Shown here piece by piece: positions 54,592-62,672 of a DNA stretch of 64,000 bases (the stretch's first letter is position 1; the number at the start of each line of letters is the position of its first letter). The stretch spans positions 186,001 to 250,000 of the forward strand of contig NZ_JBLZNC010000004.1 of the NCBI RefSeq assembly GCF_048553715.1, written 5' to 3'. Under the pieces are notes generated by a model. That model saw only the letters and a list, made by a program, of their open reading frames with translations. It was not told where the DNA came from and did no database searches. The DNA comes from Sagittula sp048553715. Its GTDB lineage: Bacteria; Pseudomonadota; Alphaproteobacteria; Rhodobacterales; Rhodobacteraceae. The translations under genes and the position numbers were made by a program.

Positions 54592-55005
54592 ATGAGCCTT
54601 TGTATCTGCCCGTTGGACAACGCCATGGGCTTCGATCCTGCACATTTCGAAGACCACCCGAACCCGGTCCGGCATGTCCTGATTGTCGAGACGATCTCGC
54701 CGTCGCAGGGGCTCTTCATGAACGCGATGCGCAAGGCCTTTGGTTCCGGTGCGACGTTCCACTACGAGGTTATCGACGATCTAGGCATCGTCGATGGCAG
54801 ACTCGTCCATGTCCCCGCCGAACCGATATCTCCTGAAATGCTGATCAGGCGCGGATTGGACAGGGTAAAGGCTGCCGGAGCGAAAAGTGTGGCTTTCCTG
54901 CATTCCGGTCAAGCCGCCGCGGAAATTGATGAGTTGCTAACCCGGGCGCAGATCGATGGCCTCGAAGTCGTCGTGGCGGATTGGTCAGACATCGCGACCA
55001 TGTGA
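54592..55005 (+). CDS. Hypothetical protein
   Basis: The 137-residue product starts MSLCICPLDNAMGFDPAHFE (an earlier start at 54520 is possible). It has an alternating strand-helix look (HVLIVETISPSQGLFM, KSVAFLHSGQAAAEIDELL, GLEVVVADWSDI). No family was recognised. GGAAAGG lies about 15 bases upstream of the chosen ATG, so the start is uncertain. Confidence 0.5.
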   Translation: MSLCICPLDNAMGFDPAHFEDHPNPVRHVLIVETISPSQGLFMNAMRKAFGSGATFHYEVIDDLGIVDGRLVHVPAEPISPEMLIRRGLDRVKAAGAKSVAFLHSGQAAAEIDELLTRAQIDGLEVVVADWSDIATM

Positions 55006-56041
55006 GAGCGCGCGGTTGCCACCTGATCACCCCCTCAGGCGTCAGGAGACTACGCCTTCGTGATGGCCGGGGTCTGATCCGAGTTGTCGTCCGTCATCAC
55101 GTCATCTCAGCTGATCATCCCTATCGTCCGGCCCCGTGCAGGTCGTGAAGTTCAGATGTTCACGACATCCGCGAAGCCCGGGACGCAAGCCGGATGCCTT
55201 AACCCACCGTTTCCGGACATTTCTTCAGCCTAAACACGCAAACCTGGACATTTTGCCCCGTGTGCGCGCCGTTAAACCCTCGCCTCCTGACATTACCCTC
55301 GGTGCCTTCCGGCGCCGACTTCGATCCAAGTCAGGTCCCCATGATCGTCGCCGTCAAGAGCCGACGCATGATTCCGTGCTCTCACGAGGCGTCGCTGCCG
55401 ACGTCGATCTTCCTCGGTGCTAGTGCCCTCCTAACGCGGTAGAAAATCCAGACAAGTCTACCTTCCGTGATGCGAAGGTGCGGTTTCGACAGCGCGCCGC
55501 GCCTTTCGCTGCCTGACAAAGCCGGCTCTCGAGTTTCAGGACTGCAGGGCTTTTCGCAGCGAGATCGTCGTTGCGCGGGCGAACTCGGCCCGCCATGAAT
55601 AAGGGAACACCAGCACCTATCCGACTGTCCGGAACGGGCCGCTTACGCGGCGCCGACCGCGGACCTGCGGCCAGAATTTCGCACGGATGCATCACGAAAA
55701 GCGGCTGCAACGCCCGTCGGGCGCAGGAATATCTTTATGATTACAATGACTTGTAAAAAAGTTGAAGAACCTCCCCTGAAAACGCTGCTCCTTTTCACGA
55801 CCTGCTCATACTTGAGTCGTGTCAGCAGAAACATGGACTGACGGAAGCAACGCGGGAGCACGAAACGCATGGACAGGAAGACCGAACCCATCCTGAGCTG
55901 ATCAGGGCCGGAGGAACCGCATCGCGGTCCTCTGATCGTGCCCCCGCAAACCACGACACTCACCGAAATCCCACCTAGCCCTCCTGCGGAAGCCCGCCAG
56001 GAGCCGGTGGCCCCTTGTCTCGAACGAAGAAGGAACTGCAC
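55006..56041. other. 1-kb gene-free region upstream of tnsC
   Basis: I see no convincing gene. The open frame at 55420-55710 on the minus strand lacks protein-like order. The last 250 bp probably hold the promoter and leader of tnsC-tniQ. Confidence 0.5.
55796..55821 (+). promoter_or_regulatory. Inverted repeat upstream of tnsC
   Basis: CACGAC and GTCGTG are separated by 14 bp, about 220 bp before tnsC. The enclosed CTGCTCATA resembles the CTCCTCATA of the tnsA leader, so a shared regulator is possible. Confidence 0.35.
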
Positions 56042-57019
56042 ATGTTTGAATTCCATGACCCCGCCCTCACCCCGGAAAGCTCCGTCGCCGAGAAGTGCGC
56101 TTGGCTGACCAACCGCTACATCAAGCTCGACCGCGATGTCGCCTTGGAGGAGCAGATCGCAGGGCTCTTCAAGATGGGTGACGATGACGCCCGCACGGCC
56201 GAGCCGATGATCGATTCCCTGACCGGCGAGACCCGCGGCATGATGGTTGTCGGCAACTCCGGCAGCGGAAAATCGGCCCTGCTCCGGCGCACCCTGCGTT
56301 CGAGCGGCGTCCTGTCGATCGCGGGACGGGAAACCGAGGGCAATACGCTCTACCTCACGGTTCCGCCCGAGGCGACCATCAAGGCTCTCGCAACCAGCAT
56401 CGCCGAAGCGACGGGATATCCGAAGGTGAGCTCCCGCGCGAAATCCTATGAGACCTGGAGCATCGCGCGTCATCGGCTCGGCGAACGCGGGATCGGTCTT
56501 CTGGTCATCGACGAGGCGCATCACCTGATGCGGCGTGGCTCCGGCAAGGATGTCGAGGGCGCGATCCAGACGATGAAGAGCTTGCTTCAGGGCGAGCATC
56601 CCGTGGCAGTCATCATCGCCGGGGTCCAGAAGCTCCCGGACGCAATCATGGAGGATCCGGAAACGGATAGCCGCTTCCCGAAGTTCGAGCTCCCTCGGTT
56701 GCTCGAGGGCAGCAAGGACGCCGCGAGCTTCGCGCGCGGTATCCAGACGTGCGCACGCGCGCTCGGCCTGCAAATGCCGGAAGACGGCACGCTGACCGAC
56801 CGGATCCTCTTCGCCGAGGCCGGGTCGATGGGGCGCAGCGTCAGGCTGGCCAAGAACATTATGATGAACGTGCTCATGGACGGGCGCAGTCAGATCCGGC
56901 TTCAGGACGCCCACCGGGCCTTTGCGATGCGCTACGGCAGCTTCCCGCAGTCGCCTTTCGACGCCTACGAGTGGCTCGCCCTGCGGCAGGACCTGATCGA
57001 TGGCGGGTGGTCGCGCTGA
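56042..57019 (+). CDS. tnsC: Tn7-like AAA+ regulator TnsC
   Basis: The 325-residue ATPase has Walker A GNSGSGKS at 71-78, Walker B LLVIDEAHH at 153-161, and the sensor segment VIIAGVQKLP near 190. It belongs to the TnsC/TniB group that links target choice to the transposase. It is shorter than E. coli TnsC (555) and closer to TniB-like and CAST-type TnsC proteins. The ATG at 56042 follows AAGGAACTGCAC. Its stop TGA shares one base with the tniQ start (TGATG), so tnsC and tniQ form one operon, while tnsA-tnsB lie 10 kb upstream. Confidence 0.9.
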   Translation: MFEFHDPALTPESSVAEKCAWLTNRYIKLDRDVALEEQIAGLFKMGDDDARTAEPMIDSLTGETRGMMVVGNSGSGKSALLRRTLRSSGVLSIAGRETEGNTLYLTVPPEATIKALATSIAEATGYPKVSSRAKSYETWSIARHRLGERGIGLLVIDEAHHLMRRGSGKDVEGAIQTMKSLLQGEHPVAVIIAGVQKLPDAIMEDPETDSRFPKFELPRLLEGSKDAASFARGIQTCARALGLQMPEDGTLTDRILFAEAGSMGRSVRLAKNIMMNVLMDGRSQIRLQDAHRAFAMRYGSFPQSPFDAYEWLALRQDLIDGGWSR

Positions 57020-58476
57020 TGGCTCTCTATCCCCACATCGCCATCGATCCGCGCGAGACCGTGCTGTCCTACGCTGCGCGGCTTGCCGTCATTCACACCG
57101 GCATGGGCATCGACCGCCTGCTGCCCGACCTCGGCCTGCGGATCGAGGACCTGGTCCTCGGCAAGCTGGATGCGCTTGATGTGTTCGCAGGGGGCGTCGG
57201 CGTGCCGGTTACCGACCTCATCCCCTCCAACCTGCAAGCCTTCGGCAAGGACGCGATCTTCCGCGGCGAGGCCTGTCAGTGGAGCTTTATCGCCCGCAAC
57301 GCCGACAAGTATTGCCCGGTCTGCCTGGCCGAGGATGGCGGGCCGCGGGACTGGAAGCAGCGGCTGATCTGGTGCTTCGCTCCGGTGCAGCGCTGCGCGT
57401 GCCATGGCGTCTGGCTCGAGCGGCTTCCCGCGTCAACCCGGACCCTTCAGGAAGCACTCGGGACGACCGATGATTTCGACGTCCCGCGTCCGACCGGGAC
57501 GCCCACGCCTGGCTACCTGTCGTGGCTGCAGGGCCGGCTCGAGGGCACCGTCGAGGATGATCCCTGGCTCGCGGGTCAGGGGCTTCAGCAAATCCTGGAC
57601 GCGGCTCTGATGCTCGGCGTCGTCATGGCAGAAGGCCACAAGGTCGCGCCCAAGACCCTGCCGCCGGAGCGTTCCGAGGCAGCGGTCGAGACGGGGTTCC
57701 AGATCTACGCGCAGGGGCCGAAGGCCGTCACCAAGGCGCTGGACCTGATCCGGGAAACCTCTCCAGCCCAAGCCGCGCAGGCGGGGCCGTTAGCCAAATA
57801 CGGCAAGCTCTACGACTGGCTCGACCGGCAGTGCAACGGACGCGATCCCGGCCCGATCCGCGACCTGCTGCGAGAGCACATCATCGAACACGATGTTCTC
57901 GATGTCGGCGCCAAGATCCTTGGGCATGAGATCGAATTCCGCCGGTTCCACAGCGTTCAGAGCCTCGGCGACACCCTCGGCCGGAAATCCATCCAGATGG
58001 CGCGCATCCTGAAAAAGCTGGGCCGTATTCCGGCGGATACCACCGCCGAGGAGTGGAACCGTATTCGGTTCGACGCCACCGAAATCTCGGCACTGGTCGC
58101 GGATTTCGAGACCGCGATCCCGCTGGAGGATCTGGCCGACTATATCGGGGCGAGCTTTTCTCAGGCACGGACGCTGTATTCCGAGGGCATCGTGAAGCCG
58201 TTGATCCCGGCGGATAAGCCCGGGGCAGTTCGCAACGTGGTATTCGCGCGCAGGACCCTTGACGCGTTCCTTGCCCGGATCGCCGCCCTCCCCCTGGCCG
58301 AAGGGAAAGACCTGCATCCGATCAGCTACGTCTGCCAGCGCAAGGCCGGGACAACGGCCGAAATCGTGAAAGCCGTCTTGGCCAGCGAGCTGCCCGCCTT
58401 CCGGAATCCTAAGTCAACCGGGTTGGCATCGGTGGTCATGCCGGTAGATGAAGTTCTGGCGATCCGCGCCGCGTAA
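57019..58476 (+). CDS. tniQ: TniQ/TnsD-type target-selection protein
   Basis: The 485-residue protein begins with a TniQ domain (MALYPHIAIDPRETVLSYAA) and has zinc-binding cysteines and histidine at about 99-129 (YCPVCLAEDG, CACHG). The long helical C-terminal part makes it similar in size to TnsD, the version that reads a specific chromosomal site. Short TniQ proteins that work with CRISPR complexes are about 300-400 residues. I therefore infer a TnsD-like role with a fixed attachment site. No cas gene lies in the window. A terminator follows. Confidence 0.88.
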   Translation: MALYPHIAIDPRETVLSYAARLAVIHTGMGIDRLLPDLGLRIEDLVLGKLDALDVFAGGVGVPVTDLIPSNLQAFGKDAIFRGEACQWSFIARNADKYCPVCLAEDGGPRDWKQRLIWCFAPVQRCACHGVWLERLPASTRTLQEALGTTDDFDVPRPTGTPTPGYLSWLQGRLEGTVEDDPWLAGQGLQQILDAALMLGVVMAEGHKVAPKTLPPERSEAAVETGFQIYAQGPKAVTKALDLIRETSPAQAAQAGPLAKYGKLYDWLDRQCNGRDPGPIRDLLREHIIEHDVLDVGAKILGHEIEFRRFHSVQSLGDTLGRKSIQMARILKKLGRIPADTTAEEWNRIRFDATEISALVADFETAIPLEDLADYIGASFSQARTLYSEGIVKPLIPADKPGAVRNVVFARRTLDAFLARIAALPLAEGKDLHPISYVCQRKAGTTAEIVKAVLASELPAFRNPKSTGLASVVMPVDEVLAIRAA

Positions 58477-58740
58477 AGTCGTCCCGATTCCGTAATTCTG
58501 CCAAGGGTCCGCACTGCGGACCCTTTGTCGTTTTCAGATTGTGGCGAGGCCTGGGTTCGGGACAAACTTCCCCCGGTTTTGGGACGATCTTCACCTCGTT
58601 AGATTTGAGACGTTTGCAGGGCATTGATTTCATTGGGTGAATCAGGGTGAATCCGGCGGACGGGACAAACTTTTCCAAGTTCTTCACTGTTTGAAGAAGA
58701 CGGTCAAGTTCGTCCCGAATCCGGGTAAGTTTGTCCCAAA
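58471..58740. repeat. Cluster of 15-bp motif at the right end of the island
   Basis: The motif GGGACRAACTTNNCC or close variants occurs at 58559-58573, 58581-58595 and 58662-58676 in one direction, and at 58471-58485 (weak), 58702-58716 and 58723-58737 in the other. The same motif is paired at 36620-36655 next to secA. Pair spacing is about 21-22 bp, near two helical turns. These are candidate TnsB-binding sites. Confidence 0.75.
58503..58534 (+). terminator. Intrinsic terminator after tniQ
   Basis: AAGGGTCCGC and GCGGACCCTT form a 10-bp stem with a 3-nt loop, followed by TTGTCGTTTT. It closes the tnsC-tniQ operon. Confidence 0.88.
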
Positions 58741-58771
58741 GCCTGTATATAGGGGTGCCGAAAGGCGCCCC
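58687..58771. repeat. 85-bp island-flanking direct repeat, right copy
   Basis: It is 80/85 identical to 36605-36689 with no gaps. Left and right copies together bracket about 22 kb. It carries two 15-bp motifs and the AGGGGTGCC/GGCGCCCC hairpin, and ends 125 bp before the 3' end of the convergent ROK gene. Confidence 0.92.
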
Positions 58772-58895
58772 AATTTCAATCGCATTGGCTAATATGGATG
58801 AAGGCCGCCATAGGCCGCCGTTTTTTGCTGCGCGTTCTGGACTGCGCTGGACCTTGCGCGACCACGCCGCTGCGGATGAGTTATTTTTTCAACTA

Positions 58896-60134
58896 TCAGC
58901 CAAGATCTCCTGTCGGTTTCGCCGATTGCGCGGCACTGCGGTCTACGAGAAAACGGTCCGACAGCGGCAGGCTCGCGGCGCCAAGTGCGGGGGCCTGTGG
59001 TCCAACCGTACCGGGGCGGATCTGGGGGCTGGTGATGCCGGCGAGCGGGTGGCGCTTTATGCGGTCGGTAACCTCTTGCACCAATCGGGTGCGCACCTGC
59101 TGTGCCATTTGCCCGTCAATCAGCACCGTATCAAAGTCGATGACACAACAGGTCATCGTGATGGCGCGGGCGATCCCCTCGGCGGCTCCGTCGATCCAGT
59201 CGTCCAGAATGTCAGGCGAAATATCCCAGTCTTCTGGCTGATCCCATGGCAGGCCTCCCTGTCCCCCGGCATCACGCCTCATCCTGTCCAGTGTCGCAAG
59301 GGACGCGACATCGACCAATTGCATCGATGCGCCCACCGGCAAGGACCCCAGCGCGGCAGCATTGCCCGAAAGGCCGGTATAGAGCGCATCGTCCAGAACC
59401 ATACCGGCACCGATAAAGAACCCGATGAAGATATACAGGAAATCACGCGGGCGGGTCTGATCGCCAAACACCAGTTCCGCCCCGCACGCCGCCGAGGCAT
59501 CGTTGCGCAGATATACGGGCATGTCCCAATGGGCGGCCAGTTCGGCGTCAATCTCGCGGTGGGCCCAATCGGCCATCTTTTCGGGGGCCACGCCCAGCGG
59601 TTCGGCCCAGTCCTGCAGCTGGAACGGGATCGCAATACCCAGACCCGCCACGCGCGCCCGTTGCCCGCGGTCCAGCCCATCAAGGACGTCTGTGATGGCA
59701 TCATTGGCAAAGGCGATGACCCCGTCTGGTGTGGGGTAGTCGTAGCGCGCCTGTCTGCGCTGGATCACAGCGCCGGTGAAATCTGTCAGGCACAGGGCGA
59801 TGCTGCGCCGTTCCACATGCAGACCCAGAAAATAGGCGCCTTGCGGGTTCAGCCCCAAAGGCACCGACGGCTGCCCCACCTTTCCGCGCACTGGCGCCCC
59901 CTTGATCAGCAGGCCTTCGGCCTCCAGCGCGCGCATGATGACAGAGATCGTTTGCGCGGACAGCCCCGTCATGCGCGAGATCTCTGCCTTGGCGAGCGGC
60001 CCATGTTGCCGGATCAGCGTCAGAACCAGCCGTTCATTATGGGCGCGCATGCCGGACTGGTTCGAGCCGCGCGTGTGCTCTGCCGATGTCGCTGTGGGGC
60101 GTCCGTCGTGTCCCGCCAAAAATCTGGAGGTCAT
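58896..60134 (-). CDS. ROK-family transcriptional regulator
   Basis: The 412-residue protein has an N-terminal winged helix (about 25-85, LAKAEISRMTGLSAQTISVI) and a ROK sugar-kinase-like domain (GLHVERRSIALCLTD, GLGIAIPFQ, FIGFFIGAGMVLD). The zinc-holding CxCGxxGCxE motif of classical ROK kinases is missing. In its place is GLSGNAAALGSLPVG, so it is a regulator and not a kinase. It likely controls sugar use, perhaps including the nearby pgm. I chose ATG at 60134. It marks the return to core genome after the island. Confidence 0.85.
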   Translation of the reverse strand: MTSRFLAGHDGRPTATSAEHTRGSNQSGMRAHNERLVLTLIRQHGPLAKAEISRMTGLSAQTISVIMRALEAEGLLIKGAPVRGKVGQPSVPLGLNPQGAYFLGLHVERRSIALCLTDFTGAVIQRRQARYDYPTPDGVIAFANDAITDVLDGLDRGQRARVAGLGIAIPFQLQDWAEPLGVAPEKMADWAHREIDAELAAHWDMPVYLRNDASAACGAELVFGDQTRPRDFLYIFIGFFIGAGMVLDDALYTGLSGNAAALGSLPVGASMQLVDVASLATLDRMRRDAGGQGGLPWDQPEDWDISPDILDDWIDGAAEGIARAITMTCCVIDFDTVLIDGQMAQQVRTRLVQEVTDRIKRHPLAGITSPQIRPGTVGPQAPALGAASLPLSDRFLVDRSAAQSAKPTGDLG

Positions 60135-60307
60135 AGGCCATACTCCGCACCGAGGATGTGATACCCTACGATCACCGCCAAGTGCCCTTGGGTCAATATA
60201 AAACATCGGGCAATTTCAATATGATGATGCTTTGTCAGGCCCGAACCCCTCGCAAGCTGACCCAAGGCTGGCTATAGGGAAACCTGTACGGGCAGGGAGC
60301 GGACAGG

Positions 60308-60694
60308 ATGGAAGCAGGAAGCTGGGAGCTGTGGGCGCAGGGGGATCTTGCGCTGGTGCTAGACGTCGATCCACATGTGGCTTTTGCCTATCTGCTGCGC
60401 AACGGGGCGATGCTGTCATCGGTCTGGTTGTGCAATCTGCCCGGCCCATTGCCCGACACCGACGATGAGGACGCGCTGCCGGTCGTGGCCGCAGCCTTTG
60501 TGCTGCCCGGCCAGACCCCGCCGCGCAGTCTCGACGATCTGGATGTCAGCGCGACTGCGAACCGCTGGACAATTCGCTGGCCCGCGGGACGCGCGGTGCT
60601 GTCGCGCGACAGCGCTTTGGGCTGGTCGAGCGGTATACGCAGCGATGCGCCATTCGCCCACCCGCTGCGCGATCTGCCGCCGATCCCGCAGTGA
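60308..60694 (+). CDS. Hypothetical protein
   Basis: The 128-residue protein (MEAGSWELWAQGDLALVLDV start) has no recognised motif. It lies between the ROK gene and pgm in the direction of pgm, 144 bp upstream of it. An ATG at 60308 follows GACAGG. It is probably a conserved small Rhodobacteraceae protein, but that is a guess from context. Confidence 0.6.
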   Translation: MEAGSWELWAQGDLALVLDVDPHVAFAYLLRNGAMLSSVWLCNLPGPLPDTDDEDALPVVAAAFVLPGQTPPRSLDDLDVSATANRWTIRWPAGRAVLSRDSALGWSSGIRSDAPFAHPLRDLPPIPQ

Positions 60695-60838
60695 CAGCCG
60701 CCACCTGTTCACTGGTCACGCGCAGGCCAAGGTCTAGCTCAACCGCGACGCGCCACCCGATAGCGGCTGGAACAATGCGGCAGAGTGCTGGATAGTCGCG
60801 CAAAAGACCCGGCCTGAAAAACCAAAGGAATTTGATTC

Positions 60839-62449
60839 ATGGATATTGTCACCCACCAGATTTCCCCGTTTGACGGACAAAAGCCGGGCACCTCTGGCCT
60901 GCGCAAGAAAACCCGAACCTTTATGGAGCAGGGCTACCTCGAAGCGTTCGTGCAATCGACCTTCAACGCGATCGAAGGCTGCACCGGCAAGACCTTTGTC
61001 ATCGGCGGGGATGGCCGCTATTTCAACGCCGAGGCGATCCAGACCATTTTGCGCATGGCCGCTGCCAATGGCGCCGCGCGCTGCATTGTCGGCCAGAATG
61101 GCCTGCTGTCCACGCCCGCAGCCTCGAACCTGATCCGCAAACGTCAGGCAGACGGTGGCCTGATCCTGTCGGCCAGCCACAATCCCGGCGGCATCGACGC
61201 GGACTTCGGCATCAAATACAACATCGCAAACGGTGGCCCTGCCCCCGAACAGATCACCGCGGCCATTCATGCCCAGACCAAGACCATCACCGGCTACAAA
61301 ACGCTGGATGCGGCTGATCTGGACCTGTCAGAACCTCTGAAGACAGAGCTCGGCACCATGGTGGTCGAGGTCGTCGATCCCGTTAGCGATTATGCCAGCC
61401 TGATGGAAAGCCTGTTCGATTTCCCAGCCATTCGCGACCTACTGGCCGGCGGCTTCGCGATCAAATTCGACGCTATGCATGCGGTGACCGGCCCCTATGC
61501 GCGCGAAATCCTCGAAAACCGGCTGGGCGCTCCGGCAGGAACGGTGCTCAACGGCACGCCGTCGGTTGATTTCGGCAAGGGCCACCCGGACCCCAACCCG
61601 ATCTGGGCAAAGCCCCTGGTCGACATGGTCATGTCTGACAATGGCCCTGATTTTGCGGCGGCCTCGGATGGGGACGGGGATCGCAACATGATCCTTGGCA
61701 AAGGGGTCTATGTCACCCCGTCCGACAGCCTCGCCGTGCTGGCCGCCAATGCCCATCTCGCGCCGGGCTACAGCCGCGGCCTTGCAGGTGTTGCGCGCTC
61801 CATGCCGACCTCACGCGCGGCAGACCGCGTTGCCGAAAAGCTCGGCATCAATGCCTTCGAGACGCCGACAGGCTGGAAATTCTTCGGCAATCTTCTGGAT
61901 GCGGGCCGCGCCACGATCTGCGGCGAGGAAAGCGCCGGCACCGGCTCGGATCACGTGCGCGAAAAGGATGGCCTCTGGGCGGTTCTGCTCTGGCTGAACA
62001 TCCTTGCCGCCCGCCGCATGTCCGTTGCGGACATTATGCGCGACCACTGGCAGACCTACGGGCGTGACTACTATTCCCGCCACGACTACGAGGCCGTGGA
62101 CAAAACCGTGGCCGAAACCATCATGGCCGATCTCGCCGCCATCACGGCGCTCCCCGACGGCATCGAAAAAATCGACAGCTTCGCCTACACGGACCCCGTC
62201 GACAACAGCCGCTCGGAAAATCAGGGCATGCGGGTCTTCTTCACATCCGGTGCCCGCGCCGTGATGCGTCTCTCCGGCACGGGGACCGAAGGCGCCACAA
62301 TCCGGCTCTACCTGGAACAATACGAACCCGCCGACGGCCAGCTTGACCGCGAACCGCAACAGGCGCTCGCCCCCTTGATCGCGGCCATCGATGATCTGAC
62401 CGATCTCAAGACCCGCACAGGCCGCGCAGGGCCCGACGTCATCACCTGA
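60839..62449 (+). CDS. pgm: Phosphoglucomutase (alpha-D-glucose phosphate-specific)
   Basis: The 536-residue enzyme interconverts glucose 1- and 6-phosphate. It has the catalytic serine loop LILSASHNPGG near 112, the metal loop DGDGDRNM near 281, the sugar-binding EESAGTGSDH near 365 and the phosphate-binding RLSGTGTEGATIRLY near the C-terminus. The start MDIVTHQISPFDGQKPGTSG is typical. It supplies glucose-1-phosphate to GalU and so to the polysaccharide genes on the other side of the island. Confidence 0.95.
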   Translation: MDIVTHQISPFDGQKPGTSGLRKKTRTFMEQGYLEAFVQSTFNAIEGCTGKTFVIGGDGRYFNAEAIQTILRMAAANGAARCIVGQNGLLSTPAASNLIRKRQADGGLILSASHNPGGIDADFGIKYNIANGGPAPEQITAAIHAQTKTITGYKTLDAADLDLSEPLKTELGTMVVEVVDPVSDYASLMESLFDFPAIRDLLAGGFAIKFDAMHAVTGPYAREILENRLGAPAGTVLNGTPSVDFGKGHPDPNPIWAKPLVDMVMSDNGPDFAAASDGDGDRNMILGKGVYVTPSDSLAVLAANAHLAPGYSRGLAGVARSMPTSRAADRVAEKLGINAFETPTGWKFFGNLLDAGRATICGEESAGTGSDHVREKDGLWAVLLWLNILAARRMSVADIMRDHWQTYGRDYYSRHDYEAVDKTVAETIMADLAAITALPDGIEKIDSFAYTDPVDNSRSENQGMRVFFTSGARAVMRLSGTGTEGATIRLYLEQYEPADGQLDREPQQALAPLIAAIDDLTDLKTRTGRAGPDVIT

Positions 62450-62452
62450 GCC

Positions 62453-62484
62453 GCGCGCTTTTTCTTGGGCAAAATACCTCGGGG
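62453..62484 (+). repeat. 32-bp dispersed repeat downstream of pgm
   Basis: It starts 3 bp after the pgm stop and is 30/32 identical to the argJ-downstream copy at 31525-31556 (opposite strand). A GC hairpin (GGGGGCG/CGCCCCC) follows at about 62502-62520. Confidence 0.85.
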
Positions 62485-62542
62485 GAGACCCCGCAGGGGG
62501 CGGGGGCAGCGCCCCCTCCCACGGGGCTGGGGGCGAATCCTC

Positions 62543-62570
62543 TTGCCATTCGCCCAAGCCTCGCTTATAT
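62543..62570 (+). promoter_or_regulatory. Promoter of rimP-nusA
   Basis: TTGCCA at 62543-62548 and TTATAT at 62565-62570 are 16 bp apart. Transcription would begin near 62577, some 95 nt before rimP. Confidence 0.6.
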
Positions 62571-62624
62571 CGCCCTCAACAGCGAGGTGCTGGGGCCGCA
62601 GGGTCCAGCCCCACCGATAGTTTT

Positions 62625-62648
62625 AGCGGGCCGCTGGCCCGCTTTTTT
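62625..62648 (+). terminator. Terminator-like hairpin in the rimP leader
   Basis: AGCGGGCC and GGCCCGCT form an 8-bp perfect stem with a 3-nt loop, followed by TTTTT. It lies between the promoter and rimP, so it could act as an attenuator. An upstream stem at about 62588-62610 might compete. Confidence 0.75.
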
Positions 62649-62672
62649 GTTTCTGCGCCCGAAAGGCCCGAC

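Noticed and set aside
55420..55710. 96-codon minus-strand frame upstream of tnsC
   Set aside because: Low protein-like order. The region looks like non-coding or decayed DNA.
58526..58538. TGTCGTTTTCAGA resembles the terminal repeat of Tn402/Tn5053 elements
   Set aside because: It is the T-run of the terminator after tniQ and points the wrong way for the right end of an element that has tniQ inside. No matching partner was seen.
36596..58895. CRISPR array or cas genes that would make this a CRISPR-associated transposon
   Set aside because: No regular direct-repeat and spacer pattern and no Cas motif was found. The long TniQ also favours a TnsD-type site reader.
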